Part shown: piece after piece, positions 35,004 through 45,292 of the stretch
How positions within the stretch are numbered: position 1 is the first letter of the stretch
Layout of the letters: each line of letters opens with the position of its first letter
Origin: an uncultured Acetatifactor sp.
Lineage (GTDB): Bacteria > Bacillota > Clostridia > Lachnospirales > Lachnospiraceae
NCBI GenBank assembly: GCA_947595925.1
Contig: CANQEV010000012.1
Coordinates: forward strand, 1-61,382
Direction of reading: 5' to 3'
Length of the DNA stretch: 61,382 bases
Made by a program: the position numbers and the translations under genes
The notes under the pieces: model-generated
Told to the model about the DNA's origin: nothing
Seen by the model: the letters and a program-made list of their open reading frames with translations, nothing else
Databases searched by the model: none

Positions 35004-35930
35004 TTACCGGTGTTCAAACTCCCGTAAAAACAGCATATTTTCTATAGTGATGATGGTCTTGCACCAGTTTTCAGCGACATACCACTCCTTGTAGTCGTTG
35101 CCCCACGTCCAGGGAACATAAAAGGAGCCGTCGGGAAGCTGCGTGTTTTTGATATATTCGCACTCGGCGCGGCAGAGTTCTTCCAGATCTTCGCTGTAAA
35201 ACCTGCTGCCGCGCGAGGTCAGAAACGCCGACGGTCTTGGAATATACTCCCACCAGCGCGAGACGTCGCGGCAGATAGACTTATCCACAATCTCTTTCAG
35301 CTTTTCCAGCAGCGCTTCGCCGTCGAAAGGCATAACCCCGGCGTCCTCGCAATATTCGTACAGCGAGATAAAACAGCCCGCAATGTGCCGCTCCAACGGG
35401 GCGTCTTTTAGGAACCATTCCGCTGCCGCTTTCGCGATCCGGACGCCCTTTTCATACAGGTCGCTCCCCGGCGCGGCGTACCGGATCAGGAAGCCCGCCA
35501 GCGCGGCTGAAGGATTGTATTCAAAAAGACTGCCGGTTTCCGGATATTTCCACCAGATCGCGCAGGGATGGTCATTGTTCGACGGAACGGTGTTCCCCCA
35601 CTGGTCCTGTGCCGCGTCAAAACCGTCGCCGCTCTCCAGATATTGCAAGATACCTTGGACCATCAGGTGTTCCCGTTCGATCCCGCCGATCTCACGGAGA
35701 TACTCCGTCGCCTTCCAGACGCCCATGGGCAGAGAATTTGGATTAAAATTGTCGGCTTCCACTCCCCAGCCGAAACCTCCGTCCGGATTTTGATAGACTG
35801 ACAGGGCGGTTATCACGTCTTCACGGGAACCGTTTTCAAAGTAATACCTGAACATTGCCAGGTCCAGAGGGCGGGCATTGCGGCAGATAAATCCCCGGGC
35901 CTTTTCAAAAGTGTTTTCAAAAGTGTTCAT
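35004..35930 (-). CDS. alpha/alpha-toroid (prenyltransferase/squalene-cyclase-like repeat) protein
   Basis: A 308-residue soluble protein with repeats resembling the terpene cyclase/prenyltransferase toroid: YQNPDGGFGWGVEAD near residue 46 and TQLPDGSFYVPWTWGND near 264. It is about half the size of squalene-hopene cyclase and I see no clear DxDD acid motif. The family is usually annotated as hypothetical. It stands alone between the two-component genes and an AraC gene. Enzymatic activity is not claimed. Confidence 0.65.
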   Translation of the reverse strand: MNTFENTFEKARGFICRNARPLDLAMFRYYFENGSREDVITALSVYQNPDGGFGWGVEADNFNPNSLPMGVWKATEYLREIGGIEREHLMVQGILQYLESGDGFDAAQDQWGNTVPSNNDHPCAIWWKYPETGSLFEYNPSAALAGFLIRYAAPGSDLYEKGVRIAKAAAEWFLKDAPLERHIAGCFISLYEYCEDAGVMPFDGEALLEKLKEIVDKSICRDVSRWWEYIPRPSAFLTSRGSRFYSEDLEELCRAECEYIKNTQLPDGSFYVPWTWGNDYKEWYVAENWCKTIITIENMLFLREFEHR

Positions 35931-36106
35931 GGCAGGGTCTCCTTTTCATAAGATTTAGAAAGCATATTTTTTCATTTTTCCTATGCCTCCGCCTCACGAT
36001 TGGAAGCAGGCAGTTCAGTTCATGAAAGTTCCGCTTTCACTCTATAAAATTTTCCTCCGCCTGTCTTGTAAAAATCCGACATAAGCAACCGAAAATATTT
36101 TCTTTA

Positions 36107-36952
36107 TTACAAAATTTCCAAATGGGCGTTTTGAAGCGCCTGCGCCGGGGTCATACCGTGGCGGAACCGAAAATCGTTTAAAAGATGCGCCTGATCCGTG
36201 TAACCGTATTTTTCCACCATGTCCAGGATATCCGTGCCGCCGCGGGCAACTTCCTGCCACACGAGCTGATAGCGGATCAGATTGGAAAGCGTCTTGGGAC
36301 TGACGCCAATGTTCTCTGAGAAGATCCGCTCCATTTTTCGCTCCGACAGGGCGTTTCTTCGGGCAATCTCAGAGATTTTCATACGCCCCTGATGTAGGAT
36401 CATATCGCTTACAACATTCATCAGATCGCCGTTCAAACGGCTTAAATTCAGCCTGCGAAGAAGGATCTTCTCCGCCGCCCCTGCCCTTTCCTGCAAGGTG
36501 GGAAACCGACGGACGATTTCCGTCAGCTCCGCAGTGATACCCCGAAAGAATTCCTCCGGATCAAAAGCTCGGTTTTTCGTGCAGAAAAAATTTTCCGGAG
36601 TGAACAGCATCGCGCTCCAGCAGAAAAAACAGATCCCAAAGGTGGATAAGGCCGCCCCGCCGTCTGCCGCATGAGATCGATATGTCTGTTCGTCTATCGC
36701 ACAGAAATTGGCCGTAACCCTTTGATCGAAAGGATTAACTCTGATGATGATGTCCATACAGGTGTCGGGGATCACGAGGCTCCCCGCCGCCTCAGATAGA
36801 TTCTGGGGGCCGGCATTTCCCCAAAAGCATCGAATATAGGGTTTCAGCGCGCCGCACGGCGGTATTTCGCAGTACTCGCTCTTCCCCAAAAACGGCGTAG
36901 AGGTTATGGGGTGATATGACATAGAAAGACCAACTAAGTTATGGATCGTCAT
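36107..36952 (-). CDS. AraC-family transcriptional regulator
   Basis: A 281-residue regulator. The N-terminal region (GALKPYIRCFWG) resembles the DUF6597 sensory domain, and the C-terminal 100 residues are an AraC double helix-turn-helix (MKISEIARRNALSERKMERI and DILDMVEKYGYTDQAHLLNDF). The start is the ATG at 36952 (GGGAAGG just upstream), 13 bp after the MBL gene, so the two are probably co-transcribed. Confidence 0.88.
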   Translation of the reverse strand: MTIHNLVGLSMSYHPITSTPFLGKSEYCEIPPCGALKPYIRCFWGNAGPQNLSEAAGSLVIPDTCMDIIIRVNPFDQRVTANFCAIDEQTYRSHAADGGAALSTFGICFFCWSAMLFTPENFFCTKNRAFDPEEFFRGITAELTEIVRRFPTLQERAGAAEKILLRRLNLSRLNGDLMNVVSDMILHQGRMKISEIARRNALSERKMERIFSENIGVSPKTLSNLIRYQLVWQEVARGGTDILDMVEKYGYTDQAHLLNDFRFRHGMTPAQALQNAHLEIL

Positions 36953-36965
36953 TTTCCTTCCCTTG

Positions 36966-37844
36966 TTATAGTTTCTCCCACAGGAGCATATTGTCCTCAA
37001 ACCGGGCGTTCAGTTTCCCGGTGTCTTTCAGCCAGGCAAGGTAAGAGCGGACGGTACTCCCGACCAATACGTACTGTTCAAAGTTCATCGTCAGGGAATA
37101 GCCGGTAAACAATTTCTGGAGGATTGTCTCAAAGCAGAGCGGTTTTTCGCAGAGTTCCAGGATCTTTCCGGCCACCTCCCACACTTTTTCTATATTATAC
37201 TGTGCCAATTCGGAAATATCTTCCGCCGCCTCCGCATGAGCGGGAACAAACATCCTGGCGTTCAGCGTCTTTACCATTTCCAGCGTCCGTATGTAAGCGT
37301 CCACATCATAAAGAAATCCGATTCGGTACTTATCCAGGGTTTCCCGGCTCGAAAGGCAGTCGGCAAGATAGACCACATTATCCGGCGTCCGAAAACCTGT
37401 CATATCGAAGAAATGCCCCGGTAAGCTGATGATCTCAAAACCCTCCGGCAAAACCTCTTTCGTCAGGTATTCCGCATTGCTTTCCTGGGCCAGCAGAAAT
37501 TTGTGCCGCAGGTCTTTGCAGGGATAACCGCCGTACAGGAAAGAGGGTTCCAGAACCGGGTGTCTGGTAAAATCACATTCGATCCCCGGCGCGTAGATCT
37601 TACAGCCCGTTTGTTCCTGCAAATACTTGTTCCCGCCGATGTGGTCGGCGTTGGAATGAGTGTTATATATCGCTGTGAGTTTCCAGCCGTTGGCGTCCAA
37701 GATCTGCCGGACTTTGCGCCCGGCGTCCTTGTCGCTGCCGCTGTCGATCAGGCAGACTTCTTTCTCGCCCAGCTTTACCAGCCCGATCTTCGCAGGACAT
37801 TGAATGTAATAACTTTGCTCTGAAACCTGTATCAATTCATACAT
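36966..37844 (-). CDS. MBL-fold metallo-hydrolase
   Basis: A 292-residue metallo-beta-lactamase-fold hydrolase. Metal ligands appear in THSNADHIGG (an HxNxDH variant in which Asn replaces the second His), SLPGHFFDMTG, YLADCLSS and VPAHAEAAEDI. The C-terminal 80 residues look like a winged-helix add-on. The start is the ATG at 37844 with AGGAGG 10 nt upstream. It precedes the AraC regulator, which may control it. The substrate is unknown. Confidence 0.82.
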   Translation of the reverse strand: MYELIQVSEQSYYIQCPAKIGLVKLGEKEVCLIDSGSDKDAGRKVRQILDANGWKLTAIYNTHSNADHIGGNKYLQEQTGCKIYAPGIECDFTRHPVLEPSFLYGGYPCKDLRHKFLLAQESNAEYLTKEVLPEGFEIISLPGHFFDMTGFRTPDNVVYLADCLSSRETLDKYRIGFLYDVDAYIRTLEMVKTLNARMFVPAHAEAAEDISELAQYNIEKVWEVAGKILELCEKPLCFETILQKLFTGYSLTMNFEQYVLVGSTVRSYLAWLKDTGKLNARFEDNMLLWEKL

Positions 37845-38005
37845 GGAATCGTTTCCTCCTATTGATTTTATCGATTCCGTTTGGGCCCCGTGCTCTACAT
37901 AGCCACGCCTGACGAGTTCTTGGCCTTTCGCGTCTCTTCTCGTTCCAAACAAACTTTCTCAGTCATCGATGGCAGGGATGGTCCGGTATCGTTTAAGCTG
38001 TCTTT

Positions 38006-39487
38006 TTATGGAAGGATGCCCAGCAGAATCTTTAATTTCAGTATGCGCAGGACCGATTCATCGACGCGTTCTTCCGCAATATCCCCGTTCCGCACCGCTT
38101 CCAATACAGCCGGGATCTGCACCTCAAAGTCTGTGCAGCACAGCATATCGTTTCCCGCCTGTACCGCCAGTATGGCGGTTTCTTCCTCTCCGGCAAATTC
38201 CCGGACGCCGTCCATAGCGAGATCGTCCGTGATCACCACGCCGTCAAATCCCAGTTGTTCCCGCAGGATCTCATGAACCTTCGGCGACAGGGACGCCGGG
38301 GAACGGTCATCCATACAGGAGACCACATTATGAGACACCAGCACCATCGAAGCACCCGCGTCAATACCCGCCTGAAAGGGCAGAAAATCCGAATCCTGAA
38401 AGGTTTCATAGGGACGGTTATCGTAAGCGACCCCGGTATGAGTGTCGACGTTGTTTCCATATCCCGGAAAATGCTTCAGAACGCTTCCCACCTGCTTATC
38501 CTGCATGACCTCTACCACAGTCTTTACATATTCCGCCGTCTGTTCCGCATCCTGCCCGAAGCTGCGCTTCCAGATAAAATCATCCTGACTTTGGGCTACA
38601 TCACAGACCGGCGCAAAATTTAAATGGATGCCCAGGCTGAGAAGCAGATCGCATTTTTCCTGTGTATCGCTCCGGATCAGGTCAAAACCGCCCTCCGCGT
38701 ACAACTCCTGGGGTGACCGGAACGGTTCCGCCCGCAGATTTCGGTTGCTGCTGACCCGGTTGACCGTTCCACCCTCTTCATCAACGCCGATCAGCAGAGG
38801 AATCTCCGATACCTCCTGATAACTCTGGATGGTCTGGACCACTTCCGCCTTTTCTTTCCCGGAAAAATCCCGTCCAAAAAGGATATACCCGCCAAGATGA
38901 AACTCCGTCACTTTTTGAACCGCATTGGTCTCAGGGCAGCGCGCGATAAACATTTGTCCGACTTTTTCTTCTACCGTCATTTTAGACAAAATGTTCTTCG
39001 CTTTTTGTGCAATTTCGTCAAGAAATTCTTCTGATCCCTGGACTTCCGACTGCCCAGGAAGCGTTTGCCCGCTGCCCGGATTTTGGTCCTGTCCCTCCTG
39101 TGTTTCCCAGGAGTTCCCCGTGCTGGAATGGTTTTCAGTGATTTCCTGCATATTTCCCGCTTCGGAACCTTTTCCCGACGCTTGGGTCGAATTACCCGAT
39201 CCGAAATTGTTTTCAGAAGTTTCCTGCGTATTTCTTCCTTCGGAATCACGGATCGGCGAACCCTGTACGCTTCCCGCACCGCCCAAACTTCCGGCCGGGT
39301 TTTTTGACGCGGCTTCTCTCTGACCGCGCAGGAAAATTACTATGCCAAAAACACATACTGTCAGCACCAATGTCAGCGCTGTGATCAGTACCGGCCATCT
39401 TGCTGCAATATTCTTTTTCTTTCTTTTTTGATTTCTTTTCACATTACTTTTCTGACTGCTGTTCTTTCCTTGGAGATCTGTTCTCAT
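38006..39487 (-). CDS. GH3 beta-N-acetylhexosaminidase (NagZ-like)
   Basis: A 493-residue family 3 glycoside hydrolase. An N-terminal signal anchor (about 29-52) is followed by a Ser/Asn/Gly-rich linker (about 58-150) and a TIM barrel. Visible features are the NagZ signature KHFPGYGNNVDTHTG with its catalytic-loop His and the nucleophile region VVITDDLAMDGV. It probably removes N-acetylglucosamine from peptidoglycan fragments outside the membrane. There is no recycling operon nearby. Confidence 0.88.
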   Translation of the reverse strand: MRTDLQGKNSSQKSNVKRNQKRKKKNIAARWPVLITALTLVLTVCVFGIVIFLRGQREAASKNPAGSLGGAGSVQGSPIRDSEGRNTQETSENNFGSGNSTQASGKGSEAGNMQEITENHSSTGNSWETQEGQDQNPGSGQTLPGQSEVQGSEEFLDEIAQKAKNILSKMTVEEKVGQMFIARCPETNAVQKVTEFHLGGYILFGRDFSGKEKAEVVQTIQSYQEVSEIPLLIGVDEEGGTVNRVSSNRNLRAEPFRSPQELYAEGGFDLIRSDTQEKCDLLLSLGIHLNFAPVCDVAQSQDDFIWKRSFGQDAEQTAEYVKTVVEVMQDKQVGSVLKHFPGYGNNVDTHTGVAYDNRPYETFQDSDFLPFQAGIDAGASMVLVSHNVVSCMDDRSPASLSPKVHEILREQLGFDGVVITDDLAMDGVREFAGEEETAILAVQAGNDMLCCTDFEVQIPAVLEAVRNGDIAEERVDESVLRILKLKILLGILP

Positions 39488-39684
39488 CCCGCACTCCCTC
39501 TTGAAAACATGATAACGGAGCAGCCCGCGTCACTTATAATAACACAGCTTCGCGCCTGCCGGCGGACTGATCTATCCGGCATTATAATGCCCAGTTTGAA
39601 AAAATTCATGAACCGGCAATACGGTTTCCGAGACCGGAAGACACTACTTCCGCAAATGAACCAGGATCATATCTACCACTTTAT

Positions 39685-41250
39685 TCAGTTTGCGTTTTCT
39701 GCTTCCGCCGCCTCGCGGTTTTCCACAACTTCCAGGTAATAATAGCTATGTACGATCCAGTGCTGATACGCTTCCTTGATCTGATCGGCAGCCTTGCAAT
39801 TCTCCGTATAGATCAGCCGCACCCCTCCGTCATGTCTGATAAACGCCTGGTTATCGAATTCCGTCAGACTGTCCGGGAGAAAGACGGCGTCGATATCACT
39901 GCTGCCAAACGCGTTCAGACCGATGACCTCTAAACCGTCCGGCAGGGTGACCTTCTGCAGCGCGGTACATTCATAAAACCCATTCGTATCGATCGTCCTA
40001 TAACCTGTCGGAATGACGATCTCCCGCAGCGCCGTGCAGCCGTTAAAACAATCCGTGGGCACCGTGTCCAGGGAATCCGGCAGCCGGATATCCGTCAGCG
40101 CTTCACAGCGCATAAACGCCCCGTCCCCAAGCTCCTTCAGTGTATCCGGCAGCAGGGCAGAACGGATCCCGGTCCCGGAAAACGCATACTTACCGATGGT
40201 CTCCACCGATTCCGGAACAGCGAGATCCGAAAGCTGTCCGCAGTTCCAAAAGGCTTTATCGCCAATGGTTTGTATACCGCCGGAAAAAGTAACTTCTTCC
40301 AGATTTCCGCACATGGAAAAGCAATCTTCCGGAATTGCCTTTACACCCTGCGGAACAGATATCCGCCGGATACCGCTTTCGGCAAACGCGCCGCTTCCGA
40401 TCTCCGTCACACTCTCCGGAAGCTGTATCTCCTCCAATGATGTACACCCCTGAAATGCTCTTTTTCCGATTGACGACGGCGTACCGGTGACCGTTACTTT
40501 CTGCAGACCGGCACAGTTTTGGAACATACTCGGACCAATATCCGTACCCCTGGGCAATGTAACTTCCCGCAGAAACGCGAAGTCTTCAAACCCATAACTG
40601 CCTTTCATAACGGCAGCTTCCGGCAGATGGATCCGCTCCAGGTTTTCACATCCGCGAAAGGCAGCTTCCCCAATAAAAGTCACGCAGTCCAGGATGTCGA
40701 TCTCTTTCACACTTTTTGCATTCTCTTTTGAAAATGCTCCGCCACTGATAGAAGTAATGGATTCCGGAAGGGTCACACTCTCCGAAGTGCCATTATAGAG
40801 GTACAGGATATGGCCGTTCAGAACGGCGTATTCTTCATCCAGATACAATTTCTCCGCCTTTGATCCGCCAAAAATCCGGTATCCAACCCTTTCCAGAGAA
40901 GCCGGTATATTGACTTCCTCCAAATTGCTGGACTGAAAGGCGCAGTCGCCGATCTCCGTTATGCTGTCGGGCAGCTGCAGCTCTTTCAGGGAATCACAGC
41001 CGGAAAACGAATAAACGCCAATCTTCGTGACCGGAAGCCCCTCTATCTTATCCGGTACCCGCACCAGCGCACTCTCCCCGTGATACTGGTCAATGGTGAT
41101 ACTGCCGTCGTCCACAGTATAGTCAAAGGAATCGGCAGGTCCATCATGCATGGCAAGCCGGATGCACAACCCGATCAGCAGCAGTCCGCCGCAAACGCTT
41201 AACAAAATCTTTTGTCTCTTTGTCATTGTCAGATAGATCCCCCGTTTCAC
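39685..41250 (-). CDS. LRR_5 (BspA-type) leucine-rich repeat surface protein
   Basis: A 521-residue protein starting with an N-terminal membrane anchor (about 12-30). It then carries roughly 15 BspA-type leucine-rich repeats of about 23 residues (pattern IG--AF--C--L--I-LP-SV). Such proteins act at the cell surface in adhesion or protein contacts. There is no sorting motif at the C-terminus. A GTG at 41250 with GGAGG 9 nt upstream is the likely start. Confidence 0.85.
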   Translation of the reverse strand: MKRGIYLTMTKRQKILLSVCGGLLLIGLCIRLAMHDGPADSFDYTVDDGSITIDQYHGESALVRVPDKIEGLPVTKIGVYSFSGCDSLKELQLPDSITEIGDCAFQSSNLEEVNIPASLERVGYRIFGGSKAEKLYLDEEYAVLNGHILYLYNGTSESVTLPESITSISGGAFSKENAKSVKEIDILDCVTFIGEAAFRGCENLERIHLPEAAVMKGSYGFEDFAFLREVTLPRGTDIGPSMFQNCAGLQKVTVTGTPSSIGKRAFQGCTSLEEIQLPESVTEIGSGAFAESGIRRISVPQGVKAIPEDCFSMCGNLEEVTFSGGIQTIGDKAFWNCGQLSDLAVPESVETIGKYAFSGTGIRSALLPDTLKELGDGAFMRCEALTDIRLPDSLDTVPTDCFNGCTALREIVIPTGYRTIDTNGFYECTALQKVTLPDGLEVIGLNAFGSSDIDAVFLPDSLTEFDNQAFIRHDGGVRLIYTENCKAADQIKEAYQHWIVHSYYYLEVVENREAAEAENAN

Positions 41251-41464
41251 TTCTTTTCGCCTCCGGATTTCCGGTTTGACAAAAATTTTCCTTACTGGTC
41301 TTCATTAGCCTATCTCTTCGGTTTTCAGGTTTTCCGTTTTGTGTCCATCTTCCGCCAATTATACCTTATTTTCGGAAAAATATCGATATTTTTAGAATAT
41401 ATTTCCGAATCTTATCCATATGTTACTGAATTTTATTTCCCGCTAAAACATATTTACTTGTATA

Positions 41465-41502
41465 AACAAAAAGAGCACAGAAACTTATGTTTCCATACTC
41501 TC
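41465..41502 (-). terminator. terminator after tRNA-Arg
   Basis: On the minus strand a hairpin with GAAAC/GTTTC and outer GAG/CTC pairing is followed by TTTTTGTTT, directly after the tRNA 3' end. Confidence 0.55.
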
Positions 41503-41505
41503 AAA

Positions 41506-41578
41506 CGTTGGTGAGGCGACTCGAACGCCCGATCTTTCGCTTAGGAGGCGACTGCACTATCCACTGTGCTACACCAAC
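41506..41578 (-). tRNA. tRNA-Arg (anticodon CCT)
   Basis: A 73-nt cloverleaf: acceptor GTTGGTG/CACCAAC with discriminator G, anticodon loop CTCCTAA (CCT) on a TCGC/GCGA stem, and T loop TTCGAGT. CCA is not encoded. It reads AGG codons. Confidence 0.95.
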
Positions 41579-41625
41579 ATGTATGAAAATCCTGCTTTTA
41601 GCAGAAAATCCATTCCGTATAAATC

Positions 41626-42516
41626 CTATAAATCATCCTCGGGGAAATTAATCCGGCCCTGCAGCCAGATCGTCCCTTTAAACCTTCGGCCTATCTGTGG
41701 TTCCCCTACCAAATCTATTATATTGATACAAACATCAAATGTCAATTCATTACAGCAAATTGTCAAAATATAAATTTGTTCTTCCGTGACATAATTTGTC
41801 ACAAGGCGCATTCCCACGATCTCTCCAACGATAGAATACTGATCGCATTCCATGCCATAGGGCATAAAACAGGTATTTACAATACTCAGTATATCTTCAT
41901 TCTGGATCCGGGTATTGATCAGGGAATAGGTATCCATGTCCTCCAGCGTCAGAGTCTCCATAGCCTCCTCGCTGCCCTTTCTCGCCTCGTCGATCAACTG
42001 TAGGCGCTCCCTGGTGCGCTGGCGGATCCGGTCCTTTTTCCTCTCGTCCGTCAGGATCGGAAAAAGAATTTTTCCCTCCAGGGACAATCCGCAAAGAGTC
42101 AGAGTAGTCCCGGTGATCGGCAATCTTCCCGCGGTCTGGGCCTTGACATAGGGGATCATGTTCTGCAGGTAGAAAATCAAAGAAATTCCCACATTTACAT
42201 CGTCGCAAACGCCCACATAGGAGTCCCTGGCGATATGCCGTTCCACGGAAACATCCTCCCCGGTGGTGACCCCGCTTCCCCGAAGGTAAGGAAAATAATA
42301 CTCATAAATAAATTTATCCTGCTCGTCAAACTCTCCGCAGACTGCAATTCCAATATCCTGGGCGAAATCCTTGCAAAATTCTCCCAACAGGATATTGTCC
42401 GTGTTCATCGTATAACCACGGCGGTCCGAAGTCATGATGGCATCCGTCAGAATATCCCTCAGCCGTGCCCGGTCCTTCAGCTCACTGAACCCGATGGCTC
42501 TCAGATATTTATGCAA
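41626..42516 (-). CDS. DUF3881 family protein
   Basis: A 296-residue soluble protein of unknown function, of the DUF3881 type common in Lachnospiraceae. A TTG at 42516 with AGGAGGTGA 5 nt upstream gives the usual family start MHKYLRAIGF; a GTG at 42525 lies inside the ribosome binding site itself. The gene sits close to serS in several relatives (family knowledge), but the function is unknown. It has no motif I can name. Confidence 0.8.
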   Translation of the reverse strand: MHKYLRAIGFSELKDRARLRDILTDAIMTSDRRGYTMNTDNILLGEFCKDFAQDIGIAVCGEFDEQDKFIYEYYFPYLRGSGVTTGEDVSVERHIARDSYVGVCDDVNVGISLIFYLQNMIPYVKAQTAGRLPITGTTLTLCGLSLEGKILFPILTDERKKDRIRQRTRERLQLIDEARKGSEEAMETLTLEDMDTYSLINTRIQNEDILSIVNTCFMPYGMECDQYSIVGEIVGMRLVTNYVTEEQIYILTICCNELTFDVCINIIDLVGEPQIGRRFKGTIWLQGRINFPEDDL

Positions 42517-42722
42517 GAATCTCACCTCCTTCTCAAAATTCGCACTCCTTCAGCCGGCGGATCCGGTAAAATCTACACAAACGCCGTTTATGGCAAAACT
42601 CCGTATCCGGCTGAATTTTACTCGGGCATAACCGGTTGCACATGTAAAAGCTTTGAGTGCTTTCAGACAATATTACTGTATTATTGCCGTTCTGTAAAGG
42701 ATTTATCGAAACATTTTTTCTT

Positions 42723-43256
42723 TTAAGAACAGAAAGTCACCTGTCTCTCCTCCTGGAAGGTGTGGGGCTCTTTTGTAACTGCCTTATGCCCTACCGCAAT
42801 GGCAATCTCATACTCATAGCCCTCCGGGATCCCCATTCCTTTTTCAAAATATTCCCTTTTTTCCCCTCTCATGGCATCAAGGATACAGCCGATGATCAGG
42901 CTTCCAAGGCCCAGTTCCTCCGCCGCCAGCGCCATGCTCTGTACGGCAATTCCGGCGTCCAGAGGGCTCCACTTAAATTCTTTATCCGCGCTCAGCACGA
43001 TCAGGGTCGGAGCTTCATAATAAAAATTGTGCTCCGCTTTCTCAATTCCCCGGAGACGGTTTTTTTCCTCTTCCAACTCCTTTAAGATCGGGGCGTCCCC
43101 GTTAAGAACAGAAAAATGGATTTCCTGCTTGTTCGCCGCGGTAGGGGACTGCAGTCCGGCCAGAAGGATCTTGTGAATTTCCTCTCCTGTCAGGGCCTCC
43201 CCGGTGTATCCTCTTGTAGAACTGCGCTTTTCCACTGCTTCCAACACACTGCTCAT
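42723..43256 (-). CDS. nitroreductase-family FMN protein
   Basis: A 177-residue protein of the nitroreductase fold. The N-terminal RSSTRGYTGEAL and the central AGLQSPTAANKQ, DAGIAVQSMALAAEELGLGS and GMGIPEGYE motifs fit FMN binding and dimerisation. It probably uses NAD(P)H to reduce nitro or related compounds; the natural substrate is unknown. It stands alone between serS and DUF3881. Confidence 0.88.
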   Translation of the reverse strand: MSSVLEAVEKRSSTRGYTGEALTGEEIHKILLAGLQSPTAANKQEIHFSVLNGDAPILKELEEEKNRLRGIEKAEHNFYYEAPTLIVLSADKEFKWSPLDAGIAVQSMALAAEELGLGSLIIGCILDAMRGEKREYFEKGMGIPEGYEYEIAIAVGHKAVTKEPHTFQEERQVTFCS

Positions 43257-43354
43257 GCCTTTTCCCTCCTAAATGAATTAATCGCTGTAATTTCATTCAC
43301 TTTGCTTAGATGAACCGCTCCGTCAGCCGCGAAGCAACCTTCAAGACGGCGGGA

Positions 43355-44677
43355 TCACTTTTTCAGGGGAACGATCTTTTCCTTGCCGCCCATATAAGGC
43401 CGAAGAGCCTTCGGAATGTTGATGCTTCCGTCTGCGTTCACATTGTTTTCCAGGAAAGCGATCAGGCCTCTGGGAGTCGCCAGCACGGTATTATTTAAGG
43501 TATGAACATAATATGTGCCATTCTCCCCTTTTGTGCGGATTCCCAGTCTTCTCGCTTGAGCGTCCCCCATGGTGGAACAAGAACCCACCTCAAAATACTT
43601 CTGCTGACGGGGGCTCCAGGCCTCCACATCGCAGGATTTTACCTTCAGATCCGCGAGATCGCCGCTGCAGCACTCCAGCGTGCGGACCGGCACGTCCAGA
43701 CTGCGGAAGAATTCCACGGTATAACTCCACATTTTATTGTACCAGTCCATGGATTCCTCAGGCTTGCAAAGCACTACCATCTCCTGCTTTTCGAATTGGT
43801 GTACGCGGTAGACGCCCCTCTCCTCCATTCCGTGAGAGCCTACTTCCTTCCGGAAACAGGGGGAATAGGAAGTCATGGTAATGGGAAGACTCTCCTCCTT
43901 CACCATCTCCCCTTTGAACTTGCTGATCATGGAGTGCTCCGAGGTACCGATCAGGTACAGATCCTCTCCCTCGATCTTATACATCATGGCCTCCATCTCT
44001 GCAAAACTCATGACGCCTTTGACAACGTCACTCCGAATCATGAACGGAGGTACACAGTAAGTAAATCCCTTGTCGATCATGAAATCTCTCGCATAACTGA
44101 TCATCGCGGAGTGGATCCTTGCGGCATCGCCCATGAGGTAATAAAAGCCCTCTCCGCTGGTCCTTCCCGCAGCGTCCTTATCCAGCCCGCAGATACTGTT
44201 CATGATATCCGCATGGTAAGGGACCTCAAAATCCGGCACCACCGGCTCGCCAAACTTTTCGATCTCCACATTTTCCTTGTCGTCCCTGCCGATGGGAACC
44301 GACTCGTCAATGATGTTCGGGATCTTCATCATGATCTCGGTCACCTTGGCCTGAAGCTCCGGCTCCATCGCCTCCAGCTCCGCCAGGCGCTTGGAGTTTG
44401 CGGCCACTTCCGCTTTTTTCGCCTCAACGCCTGCCGCTATCTCCGCTTTCTTTGCCTCGTCCGTCTCTTTTTTTCCCTGAGCCATCAGAGCGCCGATCTG
44501 CTTTGAAAGAGCGTTCTTATCCGCACGGAGCGTATCCGCCTCCTGCTTCACCCTCCTGTTTTCCGCATCCAGTTCAATGACCTGATCCACCAGGGGCAGC
44601 TTTTCATCCTGAAACTTCTTTCGGATATTTTCCTTTACGATCTCCGGATTTTCTCTCAAAAATTTAATGTCGATCAT
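43355..44677 (-). CDS. serS: seryl-tRNA synthetase
   Basis: A 440-residue class II synthetase charging tRNA-Ser. Residues 1-110 form the long antiparallel coiled-coil arm that contacts the tRNA variable loop. The catalytic core contains motif 2 SPCFRKEVGSHGMEERGVYR and motif 3 TLNNTVLATPRGLIAFLEN. Length and start are normal. It is 33 bp downstream of DUF4446 and probably in the parA-parB-DUF4446 transcript. Confidence 0.97.
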   Translation of the reverse strand: MIDIKFLRENPEIVKENIRKKFQDEKLPLVDQVIELDAENRRVKQEADTLRADKNALSKQIGALMAQGKKETDEAKKAEIAAGVEAKKAEVAANSKRLAELEAMEPELQAKVTEIMMKIPNIIDESVPIGRDDKENVEIEKFGEPVVPDFEVPYHADIMNSICGLDKDAAGRTSGEGFYYLMGDAARIHSAMISYARDFMIDKGFTYCVPPFMIRSDVVKGVMSFAEMEAMMYKIEGEDLYLIGTSEHSMISKFKGEMVKEESLPITMTSYSPCFRKEVGSHGMEERGVYRVHQFEKQEMVVLCKPEESMDWYNKMWSYTVEFFRSLDVPVRTLECCSGDLADLKVKSCDVEAWSPRQQKYFEVGSCSTMGDAQARRLGIRTKGENGTYYVHTLNNTVLATPRGLIAFLENNVNADGSINIPKALRPYMGGKEKIVPLKK

Positions 44678-44710
44678 GATCTCTCCCTCTTTCTATCTTA
44701 CCCTTTTATT

Positions 44711-45250
44711 TTATTCTCTCGTCTCTCCCATAGCCAGAGACAGCGCTTCTTCCTCCTCCGTTCCCAGAGAAAGTTCGCTGACACCATTTTTGACTTCTTT
44801 CGTATAGCAGTAACACCCTTCCGTACTGTGCACGGAATTCATGATGAATCCGTTGTTGTCCTGATCCAGCATCGCAAGGCAGAAGCTGAGCTGCCCTCCC
44901 ATCTGCTGAAAGGCATCATATTTGATCAGCCCTGTCTTCTGATAAGCGGTCCTAAGGCCCTTATACAGCGCCTCGATATCGCTGATATTTCCTGCGACCG
45001 TATCTTTCAGCTCCCGATTGTCTTTCACCAGGGCATGAATCTCATCTTCCAGGCTCGCAGCGTCACTGCCGGACATCAGAAGTTTCATCCTTGTCTGTAA
45101 TTTTTTAATTTCCCGCTTCTGCCTAAGAGATAAAACGATCATCACTATTAACAGAACCAGCAGTAAGACAAAAATTCCTAAAAACAGAAACCCCGGATCC
45201 AGATCTCCTAAACCAATACTGTTCAATAATTCACTATAATTCGTATTCAA
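44711..45250 (-). CDS. DUF4446 family membrane protein
   Basis: A 179-residue protein. One transmembrane helix (about 20-42) is followed by a coiled coil (about 45-105) and a small C-terminal domain (AFQQMGGQLSFCLAMLDQDNNGF). The family is typical of clostridia and is usually found beside parB, as here (42 bp downstream). A role in chromosome segregation or the envelope is possible but unproven. Confidence 0.85.
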   Translation of the reverse strand: MNTNYSELLNSIGLGDLDPGFLFLGIFVLLLVLLIVMIVLSLRQKREIKKLQTRMKLLMSGSDAASLEDEIHALVKDNRELKDTVAGNISDIEALYKGLRTAYQKTGLIKYDAFQQMGGQLSFCLAMLDQDNNGFIMNSVHSTEGCYCYTKEVKNGVSELSLGTEEEEALSLAMGETRE

Positions 45251-45292
45251 ATTATCGCTCCCTTGTATATGTCACGGAATGATGATTCTCCT